A DNA stretch of 64,000 nucleotides, from assembly GCA_024695935.1 (NCBI GenBank), contig JAILHH010000011.1, positions 62,001 through 126,000 on the forward strand. The letters are read 5' to 3'. The notes beneath the pieces were generated by a model. It saw only the letters and a program-made list of their open reading frames with translations, made no database searches and was not told the origin of the DNA. This DNA is from Acetatifactor sp. (GTDB lineage Bacteria > Bacillota > Clostridia > Lachnospirales > Lachnospiraceae). Made by a program: the position numbers and the translations under genes. Below are positions 1 through 12,837 of the stretch, piece after piece (positions within the stretch are counted from its first letter, which is position 1; every line of letters starts with the position of its first letter).

Positions 1-58
1 CTATGCCGATAAATATTGCCAAAACTCTCCAAAAATGAATGTTTTTTCTCATAATTTC

Positions 59-86
59 ATTATAGCATGATATTTTGTCATATCAA
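59..86 (-). promoter_or_regulatory. Possible promoter for a divergent gene off the left edge
   Basis: Read on the minus strand there is TTGATA, a 16-base spacer and TATAAT. A minus-strand ATG at 52 opens a hydrophobic frame (MRKNIHFWRVLAIF...) that runs off the window edge, so a divergent secreted or membrane protein may begin here. The ATG is very close to the -10 box, so either the message is nearly leaderless or the true start lies outside the window. Confidence 0.35.
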
Positions 87-156
87 GTAAATTATTTAAA
101 AAGGGTACTAATTTATCACCCGGGAATTGATTTATTTTAATGCTCCTTTTATTTTG

Positions 157-175
157 TATAATGCTGTGCTATAAT
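157..175 (+). promoter_or_regulatory. Possible -10 region upstream of ywlC
   Basis: Two perfect TATAAT hexamers lie at 157-162 and 170-175, about 45-60 bases before the chosen ywlC start. Neither has a convincing -35 at 17 bases, so only the -10 candidates are reported. Confidence 0.35.
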
Positions 176-220
176 TTTCAAAGGAGTGTGCGCAGGGGGA
201 GGACAGCGCGCGAAATAAAA

Positions 221-1285
221 ATGGAAACGAAAATATTTCATATAGAAGATAATGAGAACATAACTGAAAAAGAGGATGAGATGCTAAGGGAAGCCGGAGA
301 GATATTAAAGAGCGGCGGCCTGGTTGCTTTCCCCACCGAGACGGTTTACGGACTCGGAGGCTACGCACTCAATCCTTCGTCTTCAAAAAAGATCTACGCT
401 GCGAAGGGCAGACCTTCCGACAATCCTCTGATCGTGCATATATTCCGATTTGAGGATATCTATAAAATAGTAAGAGAAGTTCCCGATATATGTAAAAAAC
501 TGGCAGAGGAGTTCTGGCCGGGACCCCTGACGATGATACTTGATAAATCCGATGCGGTACCTGCCGAGACAACGGGTGGCCTTAACACCGTGGCTGTCAG
601 ATTCCCATCACATAAAGTGGCTCAAAAATTAATTGAATACGCAGGCGGGTTCGTGGCTGCGCCAAGTGCAAATGTATCCGGGCGGCCAAGTCCCACAGTC
701 TTTAAATACGTGGACGAAGACATGAACGGCAAGATCGAAGCCATCATTGACGGCGGCGAGGTGGGCATAGGCCTTGAGTCCACCATAATCGATCTGACGG
801 TGGATCCGCCACAGATACTTCGCCCCGGGTTTATCACAAAAGAAAGATTCGAGGAGATCATTAAAAAAGTAGATGTGGACATAACCACCATGAAGGGTGA
901 TACCGGCAAAGCGCCAAAGGCACCCGGAATGAAATACAGACATTACGCTCCCAAGGGAGACCTGACGATCGTGTCGGGAAATCCAAAGAGCGTTGTATCA
1001 TATATTAATGAACAGGTGGCAAAAGACAAAGCGGCCGGTGAGAAGGTAGGGATCATCTGCACCGAAGAACTGAAGGCCGGATACCTGGGGGCGGACTGCG
1101 TAAAGAGCGCAGGTTCCAGAACCGATGAAGAGGCGATTGCCAGACACCTGTATACCATGCTCAGAGAGTTCGACGACGAGGAAGTTACAAAGATGTACTC
1201 GGAGAGCTTTGACAGCTCGGGGTTCGGACAGGCGATTATGAACAGACTGCTGAAGGCCGCAGGCCATAAAGTGGTCAATGTCTGA
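221..1285 (+). CDS. ywlC: L-threonylcarbamoyladenylate synthase (Sua5/YwlC family)
   Basis: This enzyme makes threonylcarbamoyl-AMP from threonine, bicarbonate and ATP for the t6A37 modification of ANN-decoding tRNAs; it is cytosolic. The 354-residue protein has the long Sua5 layout: an N-terminal YrdC/TsaC domain carrying FPTETVYGLG, KGRPSDNPL and APSANVSGRPSPT, then a linker and a C-terminal Sua5 domain beginning near APGMKYRHYAPKG. The ATG at 221 is preferred because it gives the usual short lead-in before the YrdC domain; the open frame continues upstream. The purine-rich GGGGGAGGA at 195-203 is rather far for a ribosome site, so the exact start is uncertain. rpiB and upp follow, the same neighbourhood as in Bacillus ahead of the atp operon. 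Confidence 0.93.
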   Translation: METKIFHIEDNENITEKEDEMLREAGEILKSGGLVAFPTETVYGLGGYALNPSSSKKIYAAKGRPSDNPLIVHIFRFEDIYKIVREVPDICKKLAEEFWPGPLTMILDKSDAVPAETTGGLNTVAVRFPSHKVAQKLIEYAGGFVAAPSANVSGRPSPTVFKYVDEDMNGKIEAIIDGGEVGIGLESTIIDLTVDPPQILRPGFITKERFEEIIKKVDVDITTMKGDTGKAPKAPGMKYRHYAPKGDLTIVSGNPKSVVSYINEQVAKDKAAGEKVGIICTEELKAGYLGADCVKSAGSRTDEEAIARHLYTMLREFDDEEVTKMYSESFDSSGFGQAIMNRLLKAAGHKVVNV

Positions 1286-1317
1286 AAACATTAAAATAAG
1301 AAAGGCAGGACTTTAAA

Positions 1318-1752
1318 ATGAAAATTGCTATGGGTTGTGACCACGGCGGATTTGAACTTAAAGAAAAGATCAAGAAACATCTTGAAGATAAAGGCATCCG
1401 GGTAACAGACAAGGGATGCTATTCAAAGGACAGCGTTGACTATCCTGTTTTTGCACACGCCGCAGCAAAGGAAGTGGCAGACGGAAACTGCGATTACGGA
1501 ATCGTGATCTGCACCACCGGAATCGGAATCAGCATCGCTGCAAACAAGGTTCCCGGAGTCAGATGTGCTCTTTGCACGGATTCTCTTCAGGCAAAGATGA
1601 CAAAGCTTCACAATGACGCAAACGTTCTGGCACTCGGTGCAGGCATCGTTGGCGAGAATCTCGCGCTTAACATTGTGGACGTATTCCTTGAAACACCTTT
1701 TTCGGGTGAGGAGAGACACGCAAGAAGAGTTAAACAAATAGAGGAAATCTAA
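1318..1752 (+). CDS. rpiB: Ribose 5-phosphate isomerase B
   Basis: RpiB interconverts ribose 5-phosphate and ribulose 5-phosphate in the non-oxidative pentose phosphate pathway, feeding PRPP and nucleotide synthesis. The 144 residues match the family length. The N-terminal GCDHGG phosphate-binding motif, the catalytic-cysteine segment [17 protein letters not shown] and the late NVLALGAG and [10 protein letters not shown] segments are all present. The gene lies 32 bases after ywlC and 14 bases before upp, so these probably form one nucleotide-salvage transcript. LacA/LacB-type galactose 6-phosphate isomerases share the fold, but the sequence and context favour RpiB. Confidence 0.95.
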   Translation: MKIAMGCDHGGFELKEKIKKHLEDKGIRVTDKGCYSKDSVDYPVFAHAAAKEVADGNCDYGIVICTTGIGISIAANKVPGVRCALCTDSLQAKMTKLHNDANVLALGAGIVGENLALNIVDVFLETPFSGEERHARRVKQIEEI

Positions 1753-1766
1753 GGAGGATATTTTTT

Positions 1767-2396
1767 ATGGCAAAAGTAGTGGTAATGGATCATCCCCTGA
1801 TCCAGCATAAGATCGGTCTCATCAGAAGAAAAGAGACAGGAACAAAGGACTTCAGACAGACCATAAGTGAGATCGCAATGCTCATCTGTTATGAGGCTAC
1901 AAGAGATTTGAAGCTTTCCGATGTGGAGATCGAAACTCCCATCTGCAAGGCAACAGTAAAGGAACTTTCAGGCAAAAAGCTTGCCGTGATCCCTATTCTG
2001 CGTGCAGGACTCGGAATGGTTGACGGTATGCTCAATCTGATCCCTGCCGCAAAGGTAGGACATATCGGACTCTACAGAGATCCCGACACCAAAAAACCCG
2101 TTGAGTATTATTGCAAGATCCCTGCAGACTGTGCTGACAGAGAGATCTTTGTAGTGGATCCCATGCTGGCAACAGGCGGTTCCAGTGTAGCTGCCATCCA
2201 GATGCTCAAGGACAAGGGCTGCAAGAACATTCACTTTATGTGTATCATTGCCGCTCCCGAAGGCGTAAAGGCAATGCAGGAGGCTCATCCCGATGTTGAC
2301 ATGTATGTCGGAGCTCTTGATGAGAAACTTAATGAGAACTGCTATATCGTTCCCGGACTCGGTGATGCCGGTGACAGAATTTTCGGTACTAAATAA
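1767..2396 (+). CDS. upp: Uracil phosphoribosyltransferase
   Basis: Upp converts uracil and PRPP to UMP in pyrimidine salvage. The 209-residue protein has family length and carries the PRPP-binding loop [12 protein letters not shown], the uracil-binding C-terminal stretch [11 protein letters not shown], and the conserved PILRAGLGM and GLYRDP segments. A clear ribosome site (AAGGAGG) sits just before the ATG, only 14 bases after rpiB. Upstream of atp is the usual Firmicute position for upp. Loss of this gene typically confers 5-fluorouracil resistance in other bacteria. Confidence 0.97.
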   Translation: MAKVVVMDHPLIQHKIGLIRRKETGTKDFRQTISEIAMLICYEATRDLKLSDVEIETPICKATVKELSGKKLAVIPILRAGLGMVDGMLNLIPAAKVGHIGLYRDPDTKKPVEYYCKIPADCADREIFVVDPMLATGGSSVAAIQMLKDKGCKNIHFMCIIAAPEGVKAMQEAHPDVDMYVGALDEKLNENCYIVPGLGDAGDRIFGTK

Positions 2397-2424
2397 GACT
2401 GATAGACTTTGGTGAGGGCAGAGT

Positions 2425-2913
2425 ATGAGCGGCAAGAGAGAGGATTATATCAACTGGGACGAGTACTTTATGGGTGTGGCACACCTTTCGGGCATGAGGA
2501 GCAAGGACCCCAACACACAGGTAGGGGCCTGCATCGTCAGCAGAACCAACAAGATCTTATCCATGGGATACAACGGATTCCCGGCGGGATGCTCCGATGA
2601 TGATTTTCCGTGGTCAAGGGATGACGAGGATCAGATGAAAACCAAATATCCCTTTGTGACCCACAGTGAGTTAAATGCTATTTTAAATTACAGAGGCGGC
2701 TCCCTGGAGGACACAAAGATCTATGTGTCACTCTTTCCCTGCAACGAGTGTGCAAAGGCACTTATTCAGGCAGGCATCAGAGAAGTGATCTATGACAGCG
2801 ACAAATACAACGGTACACCCTCAAATGTTGCCGCAAAGAAAATGTTTGATGCGGCCGGAGTTAAATACACTCCCTATGAGCATTCCGGTCGTTCTATAAC
2901 CATCGAGGTATAA
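2425..2913 (+). CDS. comEB: Deoxycytidylate (dCMP) deaminase family protein
   Basis: A zinc-dependent deaminase predicted to convert dCMP to dUMP for dTTP synthesis. The 162-residue chain shows the cytidine/deoxycytidylate deaminase zinc site: the first ligand region reads HSELNAI, where HAE is the common form, and the second reads PCNECAKA, supplying the two cysteines. The start at 2425 follows GGTGAGGG at good spacing, 28 bases after upp. Co-location with upp supports a pyrimidine role. Bacillus ComEB is the closest well-known namesake, but a link with competence cannot be inferred. Confidence 0.88.
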   Translation: MSGKREDYINWDEYFMGVAHLSGMRSKDPNTQVGACIVSRTNKILSMGYNGFPAGCSDDDFPWSRDDEDQMKTKYPFVTHSELNAILNYRGGSLEDTKIYVSLFPCNECAKALIQAGIREVIYDSDKYNGTPSNVAAKKMFDAAGVKYTPYEHSGRSITIEV

Positions 2914-2936
2914 ACTTAAGGGTTAATGTAAGGGTT

Positions 2937-4103
2937 ATGAAGATAAGCAGACCAAAGAAGCTGTTGATCTGTTGGATAATGGTCGGGGTACTTTTGACCG
3001 CAAATTCCAACCTGATCGTGGCCTGGGCCACCAGCACCAAGGACAAATTGAATCAGGTGACCGAAGAACGCAAAAACCTTGAGTCAGAGCTTGATGAGGC
3101 AAACGGAAATGTTGACCAGCTCAAAAGCGAGCAAAACACTCTGAAGGGCGAGCTGAAAGGCCTCAATGCGAAGCTTACGGAAGTAAGCGACAGGCTGTCT
3201 CAGCTTGAGAGCGATATCAGTGATAAAAATGCTGAGATCGAAGTGACTTCGGCGGAACTTGACAAGGCTATCGACACGGAAGAATGGCAATATGCCTGTA
3301 TGGTCAGGCGCGTCAGGGATATGTATGAGAGAAATGACACCAGCGTCATCAACTCCATACTTGCATCAGGAAGTCTGTCCGAGGTGCTCAATGCCGCGGA
3401 CTACTATGAAAAGATCGCAAACTATGACAAAAACAAACTGCAGGAATTCAAAGAGATCCACAACCTGGTAGAACTGCAAAAGCAGAAACTTGAAGCCGAA
3501 AAGGCGGAACTTGATGAACTGCAGCTGCAGGCAGAAGCCGAAAAGAACAAGGTTTCGGGACTTATTAGCTCCACGTCAAGCAACATTGCGGCCTACGCCG
3601 ATGATATAGAGGAGGCAGAGATCGAGGCACTTGCAGTGGAGGCTGCCTTAAAGGCAAAGGAGCAGGAAGAGGAAACTCTGAAAAAGAAACTGGCGGAGGA
3701 ACTTGCCATGTCCCAGCTTGCGGCAAATTCCACCTGGAGAAATATTTCGGATGTTACATTCGCCGAAGGAGACAGGTATCTTTTGGCAAATCTCATCTAT
3801 TGCGAGGCCGGGGGCGAACCCTATGCCGGTCAGGTGGCTGTGGGAAGCGTTGTGATAAACCGTGTGCTCAGCTCCGTTTATCCCGATACCGTCGTGGGTG
3901 TCATATATCAAAACAAACAGTTTTCCCCCGTGGGAAGCGGCAGACTGGAACTTGCCCTTGCGGCGAACAAGGCCACAGCCTCATGCTACAAGGCGGCCGA
4001 CGAAGCCATGAGCGGAATGACGAATGTGGGAAATTGCCTGTATTTTCGTACTCCGATCGATGGACTTAACGGAATTTCCATCGGAGGACACATATTTTAT
4101 TAA
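2937..4103 (+). CDS. Secreted coiled-coil protein with C-terminal SleB-type cell wall hydrolase domain
   Basis: An N-terminal signal or anchor segment (residues about 7-30) leads into a long charged coiled coil (about 35-260) and a C-terminal Hydrolase_2/SleB domain (about 280-388) with YCEAGGEPYAGQVAVGSVVINRV. The family cleaves peptidoglycan, so this is probably an exported hydrolase of about 388 residues. The coiled coil carries the block MVRRVRDMYERN ... YDKNK, which recurs in the NlpC/P60 protein at 32416, so the two share an N-terminal delivery module with different catalytic tails. It ends at a strong terminator at 4111. SleB is best known from spore germination, but this domain is common in vegetative Lachnospiraceae proteins. 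Confidence 0.85.
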   Translation: MKISRPKKLLICWIMVGVLLTANSNLIVAWATSTKDKLNQVTEERKNLESELDEANGNVDQLKSEQNTLKGELKGLNAKLTEVSDRLSQLESDISDKNAEIEVTSAELDKAIDTEEWQYACMVRRVRDMYERNDTSVINSILASGSLSEVLNAADYYEKIANYDKNKLQEFKEIHNLVELQKQKLEAEKAELDELQLQAEAEKNKVSGLISSTSSNIAAYADDIEEAEIEALAVEAALKAKEQEEETLKKKLAEELAMSQLAANSTWRNISDVTFAEGDRYLLANLIYCEAGGEPYAGQVAVGSVVINRVLSSVYPDTVVGVIYQNKQFSPVGSGRLELALAANKATASCYKAADEAMSGMTNVGNCLYFRTPIDGLNGISIGGHIFY

Positions 4104-4110
4104 GATTATC

Positions 4111-4145
4111 AAGGATCCGTCAGTGCGTCGGATCCTTCTTTTTAT
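4111..4145 (+). terminator. Rho-independent terminator
   Basis: The arms AAGGATCCG and CGGATCCTT pair perfectly over 9 bp around a 9-base loop and are followed by CTTTTTAT. It closes the ywlC-to-hydrolase transcript just before the atp promoter. Confidence 0.88.
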
Positions 4146-4178
4146 GTCGGAATTTTCCTCTTGTTGACAAGGTTAACC

Positions 4179-4207
4179 TAGACATTTTGCGAAATTTTGG
4201 ATATAAT
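4179..4207 (+). promoter_or_regulatory. Probable atp operon promoter
   Basis: TAGACA at 4179-4184 and TATAAT at 4202-4207 are separated by exactly 17 bases and lie 41 bases before the first atp gene. A second TTGACA at 4164-4169 is at the wrong spacing for this -10. Confidence 0.72.
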
Positions 4208-4247
4208 TTACTTTAGATTGTTGCGCAAAAAGGACAATTTTGAAAAA

Positions 4248-4535
4248 ATGGCAAAAAAGAAAAAAATCGACAGCAGTGTCTACAGGGCACTGACATTGAT
4301 ATTACAATTCGGTTTAAATATGATAGTTCCCATATTCATGATGACTTTTCTCGGGATCTTCATAGACAAAAAAGCAGGTACCGGATACTGGGTCGTGATT
4401 TTGTTTTTTGTCGGTGCCATTGCAGGCGGCCAGAATATTTACCGCATGGCAAAGGGCATTTACGAAAAACCAAAAGAGGATAAGACCTCGAAAAGAGAAA
4501 ATGACAATATTGACAGAACGACTAAAACAAAGTAA
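4248..4535 (+). CDS. AtpZ/AtpI family small membrane protein (ATPase gene 1 type)
   Basis: A 95-residue, basic, two-helix membrane protein at the head of the atp operon. Two hydrophobic segments (about 17-37 and 45-65) flank a short loop DKKAGTGYW, as in the AtpZ group, which is thought to help Fo assembly or magnesium/calcium handling. The ATG at 4248 is chosen over an upstream start because the proposed -10 box lies inside the upstream extension and because AAAAGGA precedes the ATG. The 3' end overlaps the next gene by 35 bases. Confidence 0.75.
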   Translation: MAKKKKIDSSVYRALTLILQFGLNMIVPIFMMTFLGIFIDKKAGTGYWVVILFFVGAIAGGQNIYRMAKGIYEKPKEDKTSKRENDNIDRTTKTK

Positions 4536-4983
4536 CAGGATCATACTGGAGATGGATACGGGACTTATCCTGTGGGGAATCCTCACCAACATAGGCGGCC
4601 TGTTCTTTGATCAAAACCTATATAAATACACCGCCGGCATCTGGTTCGGCGTGCTGTTTGCATTTGTAACCGTGATCCATATGTACAGGAGCCTTGACAG
4701 GGCGCTTGATTACGACGAAAAAAATGCAAGAGCAATCACTTCAAGAGGCTATATGATAAGGTACACGGCGTTCATTATCATAATGGTCATCATAGTTCTG
4801 ACGGACATCTTTTATTGGTACAGCGTTTTTCTTGCGTACATGGGTGTGAAAGTAGCGGCTTATATACAACCGTTTACACATAAGTTTTATAACCAAATAT
4901 TCCACGAAAGTGACCCGGTGGCCCGACCGATGGATGAAGAATCAACAGGTCCGGAACAACGGGACAAAGGGGAAAATAATTAA
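4501..4983 (+). CDS. atpI: AtpI-like ATP synthase subunit I family membrane protein
   Basis: A 160-residue membrane protein with about four hydrophobic segments (near 17-35, 42-62, 85-105 and 108-128) and a charged tail. Its place directly before atpB and its size match AtpI, which in other bacteria helps assemble the c-ring and is not part of the finished enzyme. Sequence conservation in this family is weak, so the call rests on position and topology. The start at 4501 follows AAAAGAG and overlaps the end of the preceding gene, implying coupled translation. Confidence 0.65.
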   Translation: MTILTERLKQSNRIILEMDTGLILWGILTNIGGLFFDQNLYKYTAGIWFGVLFAFVTVIHMYRSLDRALDYDEKNARAITSRGYMIRYTAFIIIMVIIVLTDIFYWYSVFLAYMGVKVAAYIQPFTHKFYNQIFHESDPVARPMDEESTGPEQRDKGENN

Positions 4984-4997
4984 AAGGAGGTGACGTT

Positions 4998-5729
4998 ATG
5001 CTGAGCGGTATATTGTTATCCGATGATATTGATTTCATGATCCACGGATTGTTTCAATATTCTTTTTTTGGTCATGAAGTATGGATAACAACCTCACATG
5101 TGTGTCTGCTTATCGTAATGCTGATACTCATCATCTTTGCCATAGCGGCAAACAGAGCCATGAGTAAGGCAACGGAAGTCCCCACGGGATTTCAGAACGT
5201 AGTGGAGCTCATTGTGGAAAAACTCGATGACATGGTGTATTCCAACATGGGCAATTTCGGAAAGAGATTCAGGAATTATATCGGTACGATATTCATCTTT
5301 ATCCTGATATGCAATCTGTCCGGCCTTTTGGGGCTCAGACCCCCCACAGCGGATTACGGTGTTACATTGCCATTGGGTGTAGTAACATTCTTCTTGGTAC
5401 ACATTAATCAGTTCAGGTATAACAAGCTCGGGGATGTATGGAAGGATCTGACCTCACCGCTCCCGCCGTGGTTGCCTATATGGCTTCCCATTAACCTGAT
5501 AAGTGAATTTGCAGTGCCTGTATCTTTGTCACTGCGTATGTTTGCCAACGTGCTTTCAGGTACGGTAATGATGGCTTTGATCTACGGACTGCTTAAGTGG
5601 GCCGCAGTCATCTGGCCCGCAGCTCTTCATGCATACTTCGATATATTCTCCGGTGCGATACAGACTTACGTGTTCTGTATGCTTACCATGACTTATATCA
5701 AAAATGCTGTTCCGGCTGAAACGGAATGA
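4998..5729 (+). CDS. atpB: ATP synthase Fo subunit a
   Basis: Subunit a forms the stator half-channels that pass ions to the c-ring. The 243-residue protein has five or six hydrophobic helices and the hallmark helix VSLSLRMFANVLSGT, in which Arg180 is the essential stator arginine. The segment GLRPPTADY and the proline-rich PLPPWLPIWLP loop also fit the family. A textbook AAAGGAGGTGA ribosome site precedes the ATG. It is separated from atpE by 62 bases containing a perfect hairpin. Confidence 0.96.
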   Translation: MLSGILLSDDIDFMIHGLFQYSFFGHEVWITTSHVCLLIVMLILIIFAIAANRAMSKATEVPTGFQNVVELIVEKLDDMVYSNMGNFGKRFRNYIGTIFIFILICNLSGLLGLRPPTADYGVTLPLGVVTFFLVHINQFRYNKLGDVWKDLTSPLPPWLPIWLPINLISEFAVPVSLSLRMFANVLSGTVMMALIYGLLKWAAVIWPAALHAYFDIFSGAIQTYVFCMLTMTYIKNAVPAETE

Positions 5730-5743
5730 TCTACATATTTTAG

Positions 5744-6046
<303 letters not shown>

Positions 6047-6098
6047 TTCTTTTCATATTGGAATCCCCAATGGATAAAATATGGAAAGGAGGTAAATA

Positions 6099-6628
6099 AT
6101 GATACTTTTAACAAGTGGCGAGTCCCTGGAGAGAATGTTCGGTCTGGACTGGCAATTGATAGCAGACGCGTCGCTTACTTTGATAGCGGTATTCGTTCTC
6201 TTTACGCTCCTTAGCTATCTGCTTTTTGCTCCCGCAAGAAAAATGCTGGAGGGTCGTTCCGAAAAGATCAAAAACGAACTTGATCAGGCAAAGAGCGACA
6301 TGGAAAAGGCTGAGAGCCTCAAGGCGGAATACGAAGAGAAGATTAAAAATATCGAAAAGGAAGCTGAGGAGATCATGAGCGAAGCTCGTAAGAAAGCTCT
6401 TCTCAGTGAAAACCAGATCGTTAATCGCGCAAAGGAAGATGCGGCAGCTATTGTTGACAGAGCGCAGGCTGAAGCCAGACTGGAAAAGCAGAAGATGTCC
6501 GACGACATCAAAAAGGAGATCATCTCCGTTGCTTCCGTTATGGCAGGTAAGGTTGTGAACGCTTCCATCGATACAACAGTTCAAAACGACCTTATCGATG
6601 AGACTCTGAAAGAGATAGGTGAGGATAC

Positions 6629-6641
<13 letters not shown>
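6099..6641 (+). CDS. atpF: ATP synthase Fo subunit b
   Basis: The peripheral-stalk subunit: one N-terminal transmembrane helix (about residues 22-44) followed by a long, highly charged coiled coil that reaches up to F1. The 180-residue length is slightly above the usual 160-170. The membrane-proximal LFAPARKMLEGR segment is typical. GGAAAGGAGG lies ideally before the ATG. The last 13 bases overlap atpH, so the two stalk subunits are translationally coupled. Confidence 0.93.
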
Positions 6642-8705
<2,064 letters not shown>

Positions 8706-8708
8706 TTT

Positions 8709-11005
<2,297 letters not shown>

Positions 11006-11029
11006 CAATTACGGAAAGGCGGGTCAGAT

Positions 11030-11434
11030 ATGGCAGAGAATAAAGATTTCATCCTGCGCATTATCACACCGGACAGAGTCTTCTATGAAGGCAAAGTGGA
11101 TATGGTGGAATTTAATACCACCGAGGGACAGATTGGTGTTCTCCCGGGACATATTCCCATGACTGTAATCGTTAAACCCGGAGTCCTCTCCATCCATGAA
11201 GAGGAAGAAGTGAAACATGCAGCACTTCATGCGGGCTTTTCCGAAATCCTTCCCGACAGGATAACGATACTGGCGGAAGTGATCGAGTGGCCCGATGAGA
11301 TCGATGAAAACAGAGCTGAGGCTGCAAGGGAGCGTGCGGAGAACCGCTTGTCATCAAAGACTCCCGAAACAGATATAGCCAGGGCAGAAACCGCTCTTGC
11401 AAGAGCAATCGCTCGAATCGAAGTATTAAGATAA
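11030..11434 (+). CDS. atpC: ATP synthase F1 subunit epsilon
   Basis: Epsilon binds the foot of gamma and inhibits ATP hydrolysis. The 134 residues show the N-terminal beta-sandwich (RIITPDRVFYEGKVDMVEF..TEGQIGVLPGHIPM) and a C-terminal two-helix hairpin rich in Glu, Arg and Ala. GGAAAGGCGGG precedes the ATG. This is the last gene of the operon and is followed by a hairpin at 11448. Confidence 0.95.
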   Translation: MAENKDFILRIITPDRVFYEGKVDMVEFNTTEGQIGVLPGHIPMTVIVKPGVLSIHEEEEVKHAALHAGFSEILPDRITILAEVIEWPDEIDENRAEAARERAENRLSSKTPETDIARAETALARAIARIEVLR

Positions 11435-11447
11435 TAAGTTTAAAACT

Positions 11448-11477
11448 GACATGGCTCGGATCATTCCGGGCCATGTC
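11448..11477 (+). terminator. Probable atp operon terminator hairpin
   Basis: GACATGGCtCGG and CCGgGCCATGTC pair over 12 positions with one mismatch around a 6-base loop, 14 bases after atpC. The following T-tract is weak (TTAGTTATGG), so termination may be partial. Confidence 0.6.
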
Positions 11478-11613
11478 TTAGTTATGGCATATTTATGTGC
11501 CGGGGCTGTCTAAAACGCCACTTTTTTGTGAAAATAAGTTGTGCAGAATGGATTAAATGTATAAAATAACTTCGAGAGAGTATGAATTTTGCTCTATATT
11601 GTGAGGAGAAAGC

Positions 11614-12837
11614 ATGGAAGAATTAAGAAAGCTTCTGTCAAAAATATACAATGAAAACCTGGTAAAAGGCACACTCAGTTACTCTGTGGATCAAAGCCTT
11701 GGCTCCAAGTGCAGGATCCGCCCGGTGAAAATAAAGGACAGCATTTACATCCAGACTGAGAATTTCAGGGACAACAAAGCCTATCACGAAAACCTGGATT
11801 TTTCCGAGGCGGTGGAAAAGACCATTTACTATATGACAGAGGTCTACAGACAGGCCCAGATTGAGACCACTGACAGAGAGATAACCGTACTTGTCAGCAA
11901 AAAAGGCAAAGTCACCATTACAAACAAGGCAAAAAAGATTCATGGCGTATCCGCAAAAAAGATAAATGAATCTCTGCAGAAAATCATAGATTCCGATTCT
12001 GAAAACAATGTGCCAGAGCCCAATGTGCTTTCACATAACAGAAAAAAAGAATACATATTGCAGGAAGGCGCACCGGTTGATTTTTTAGTGGAGCTTGGAG
12101 TTCAGACTCCCGACGGAAAGATAACAAAGAACAGATATGACAAATTCAGACAGATAAACAGATATCTGGAATTTATCGAGGATGTGCTGGATTCCCTCCC
12201 AAATGACAAGACTGTCAGAATAATAGATTTCGGATGTGGCAAATCCTATCTGACCTTTGCCATGTATTATTATCTGAAGGTTTTGCAGGGAAGAGACATA
12301 GATGTCACAGGCCTTGACCTTAAAAAAGACGTGATCACACACTGTAATGAACTTGCAGAGAAACTTCACTATGACAATCTTCACTTTGAGATCGGCAATA
12401 TTAAGGATTATACGGGAGCAGACAGCGTCGATATGGTGGTAAGCCTTCACGCCTGCGATCTGGCTACCGACTATGCCCTGGAAAAGGCTGTTAAATGGGG
12501 AGCAAAAGTCATCATGGCAGTGCCCTGCTGTCAGCATGAAGTTAACAGACAGATAAAAAATCCCGATTTAAAAGGCGTACTTCAATACGGATATATAAAG
12601 GAGAGGCTCTCGGCGCTTATCACAGATGCCGTCAGGGCTGATCTGTTAAAGGAACAAGGGTATGACACACAGATCCTTGAATTTATAGATATGGAGCATA
12701 CTCCCAAAAATATTCTCATACGAGCAGTTAAAAAGCCCGGCATGAGGAAAAAGAGCGACAGAACGGATGTGGAAAAAGTGTGCGAGATCTTTAACATAAA
12801 TCCCACACTTAAAAAGCTCCTTGAGGAACAGAATTAA
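11614..12837 (+). CDS. SAM-dependent methyltransferase (Methyltransf_32-like)
   Basis: A 407-residue protein with a class I methyltransferase core in its second half. Motif I reads IIDFGCGKSYLTFA (about residue 205), motif II is near VTGLDLKK, and the later segments VVSLHACDLATDYAL and AVPCCQHE resemble the bacterial group related to eukaryotic METTL25-like proteins. The first 170 residues have no recognised domain. The substrate is unknown; the basic, modular layout would suit RNA, but that is a guess. A GGAG ribosome site precedes the ATG, and the stop codon overlaps the next start by one base (TAATG), so the two are probably co-translated. Confidence 0.75.
   Translation: MEELRKLLSKIYNENLVKGTLSYSVDQSLGSKCRIRPVKIKDSIYIQTENFRDNKAYHENLDFSEAVEKTIYYMTEVYRQAQIETTDREITVLVSKKGKVTITNKAKKIHGVSAKKINESLQKIIDSDSENNVPEPNVLSHNRKKEYILQEGAPVDFLVELGVQTPDGKITKNRYDKFRQINRYLEFIEDVLDSLPNDKTVRIIDFGCGKSYLTFAMYYYLKVLQGRDIDVTGLDLKKDVITHCNELAEKLHYDNLHFEIGNIKDYTGADSVDMVVSLHACDLATDYALEKAVKWGAKVIMAVPCCQHEVNRQIKNPDLKGVLQYGYIKERLSALITDAVRADLLKEQGYDTQILEFIDMEHTPKNILIRAVKKPGMRKKSDRTDVEKVCEIFNINPTLKKLLEEQN

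Noticed and set aside
1968..2435. 155-codon minus-strand frame opposite upp
   Set aside because: Fully antisense to a conserved enzyme and without a ribosome site.
4164..4169. TTGACA as the atp operon -35 box
   Set aside because: It is 32 bases from the TATAAT; TAGACA at 4179 has the correct 17-base spacing.
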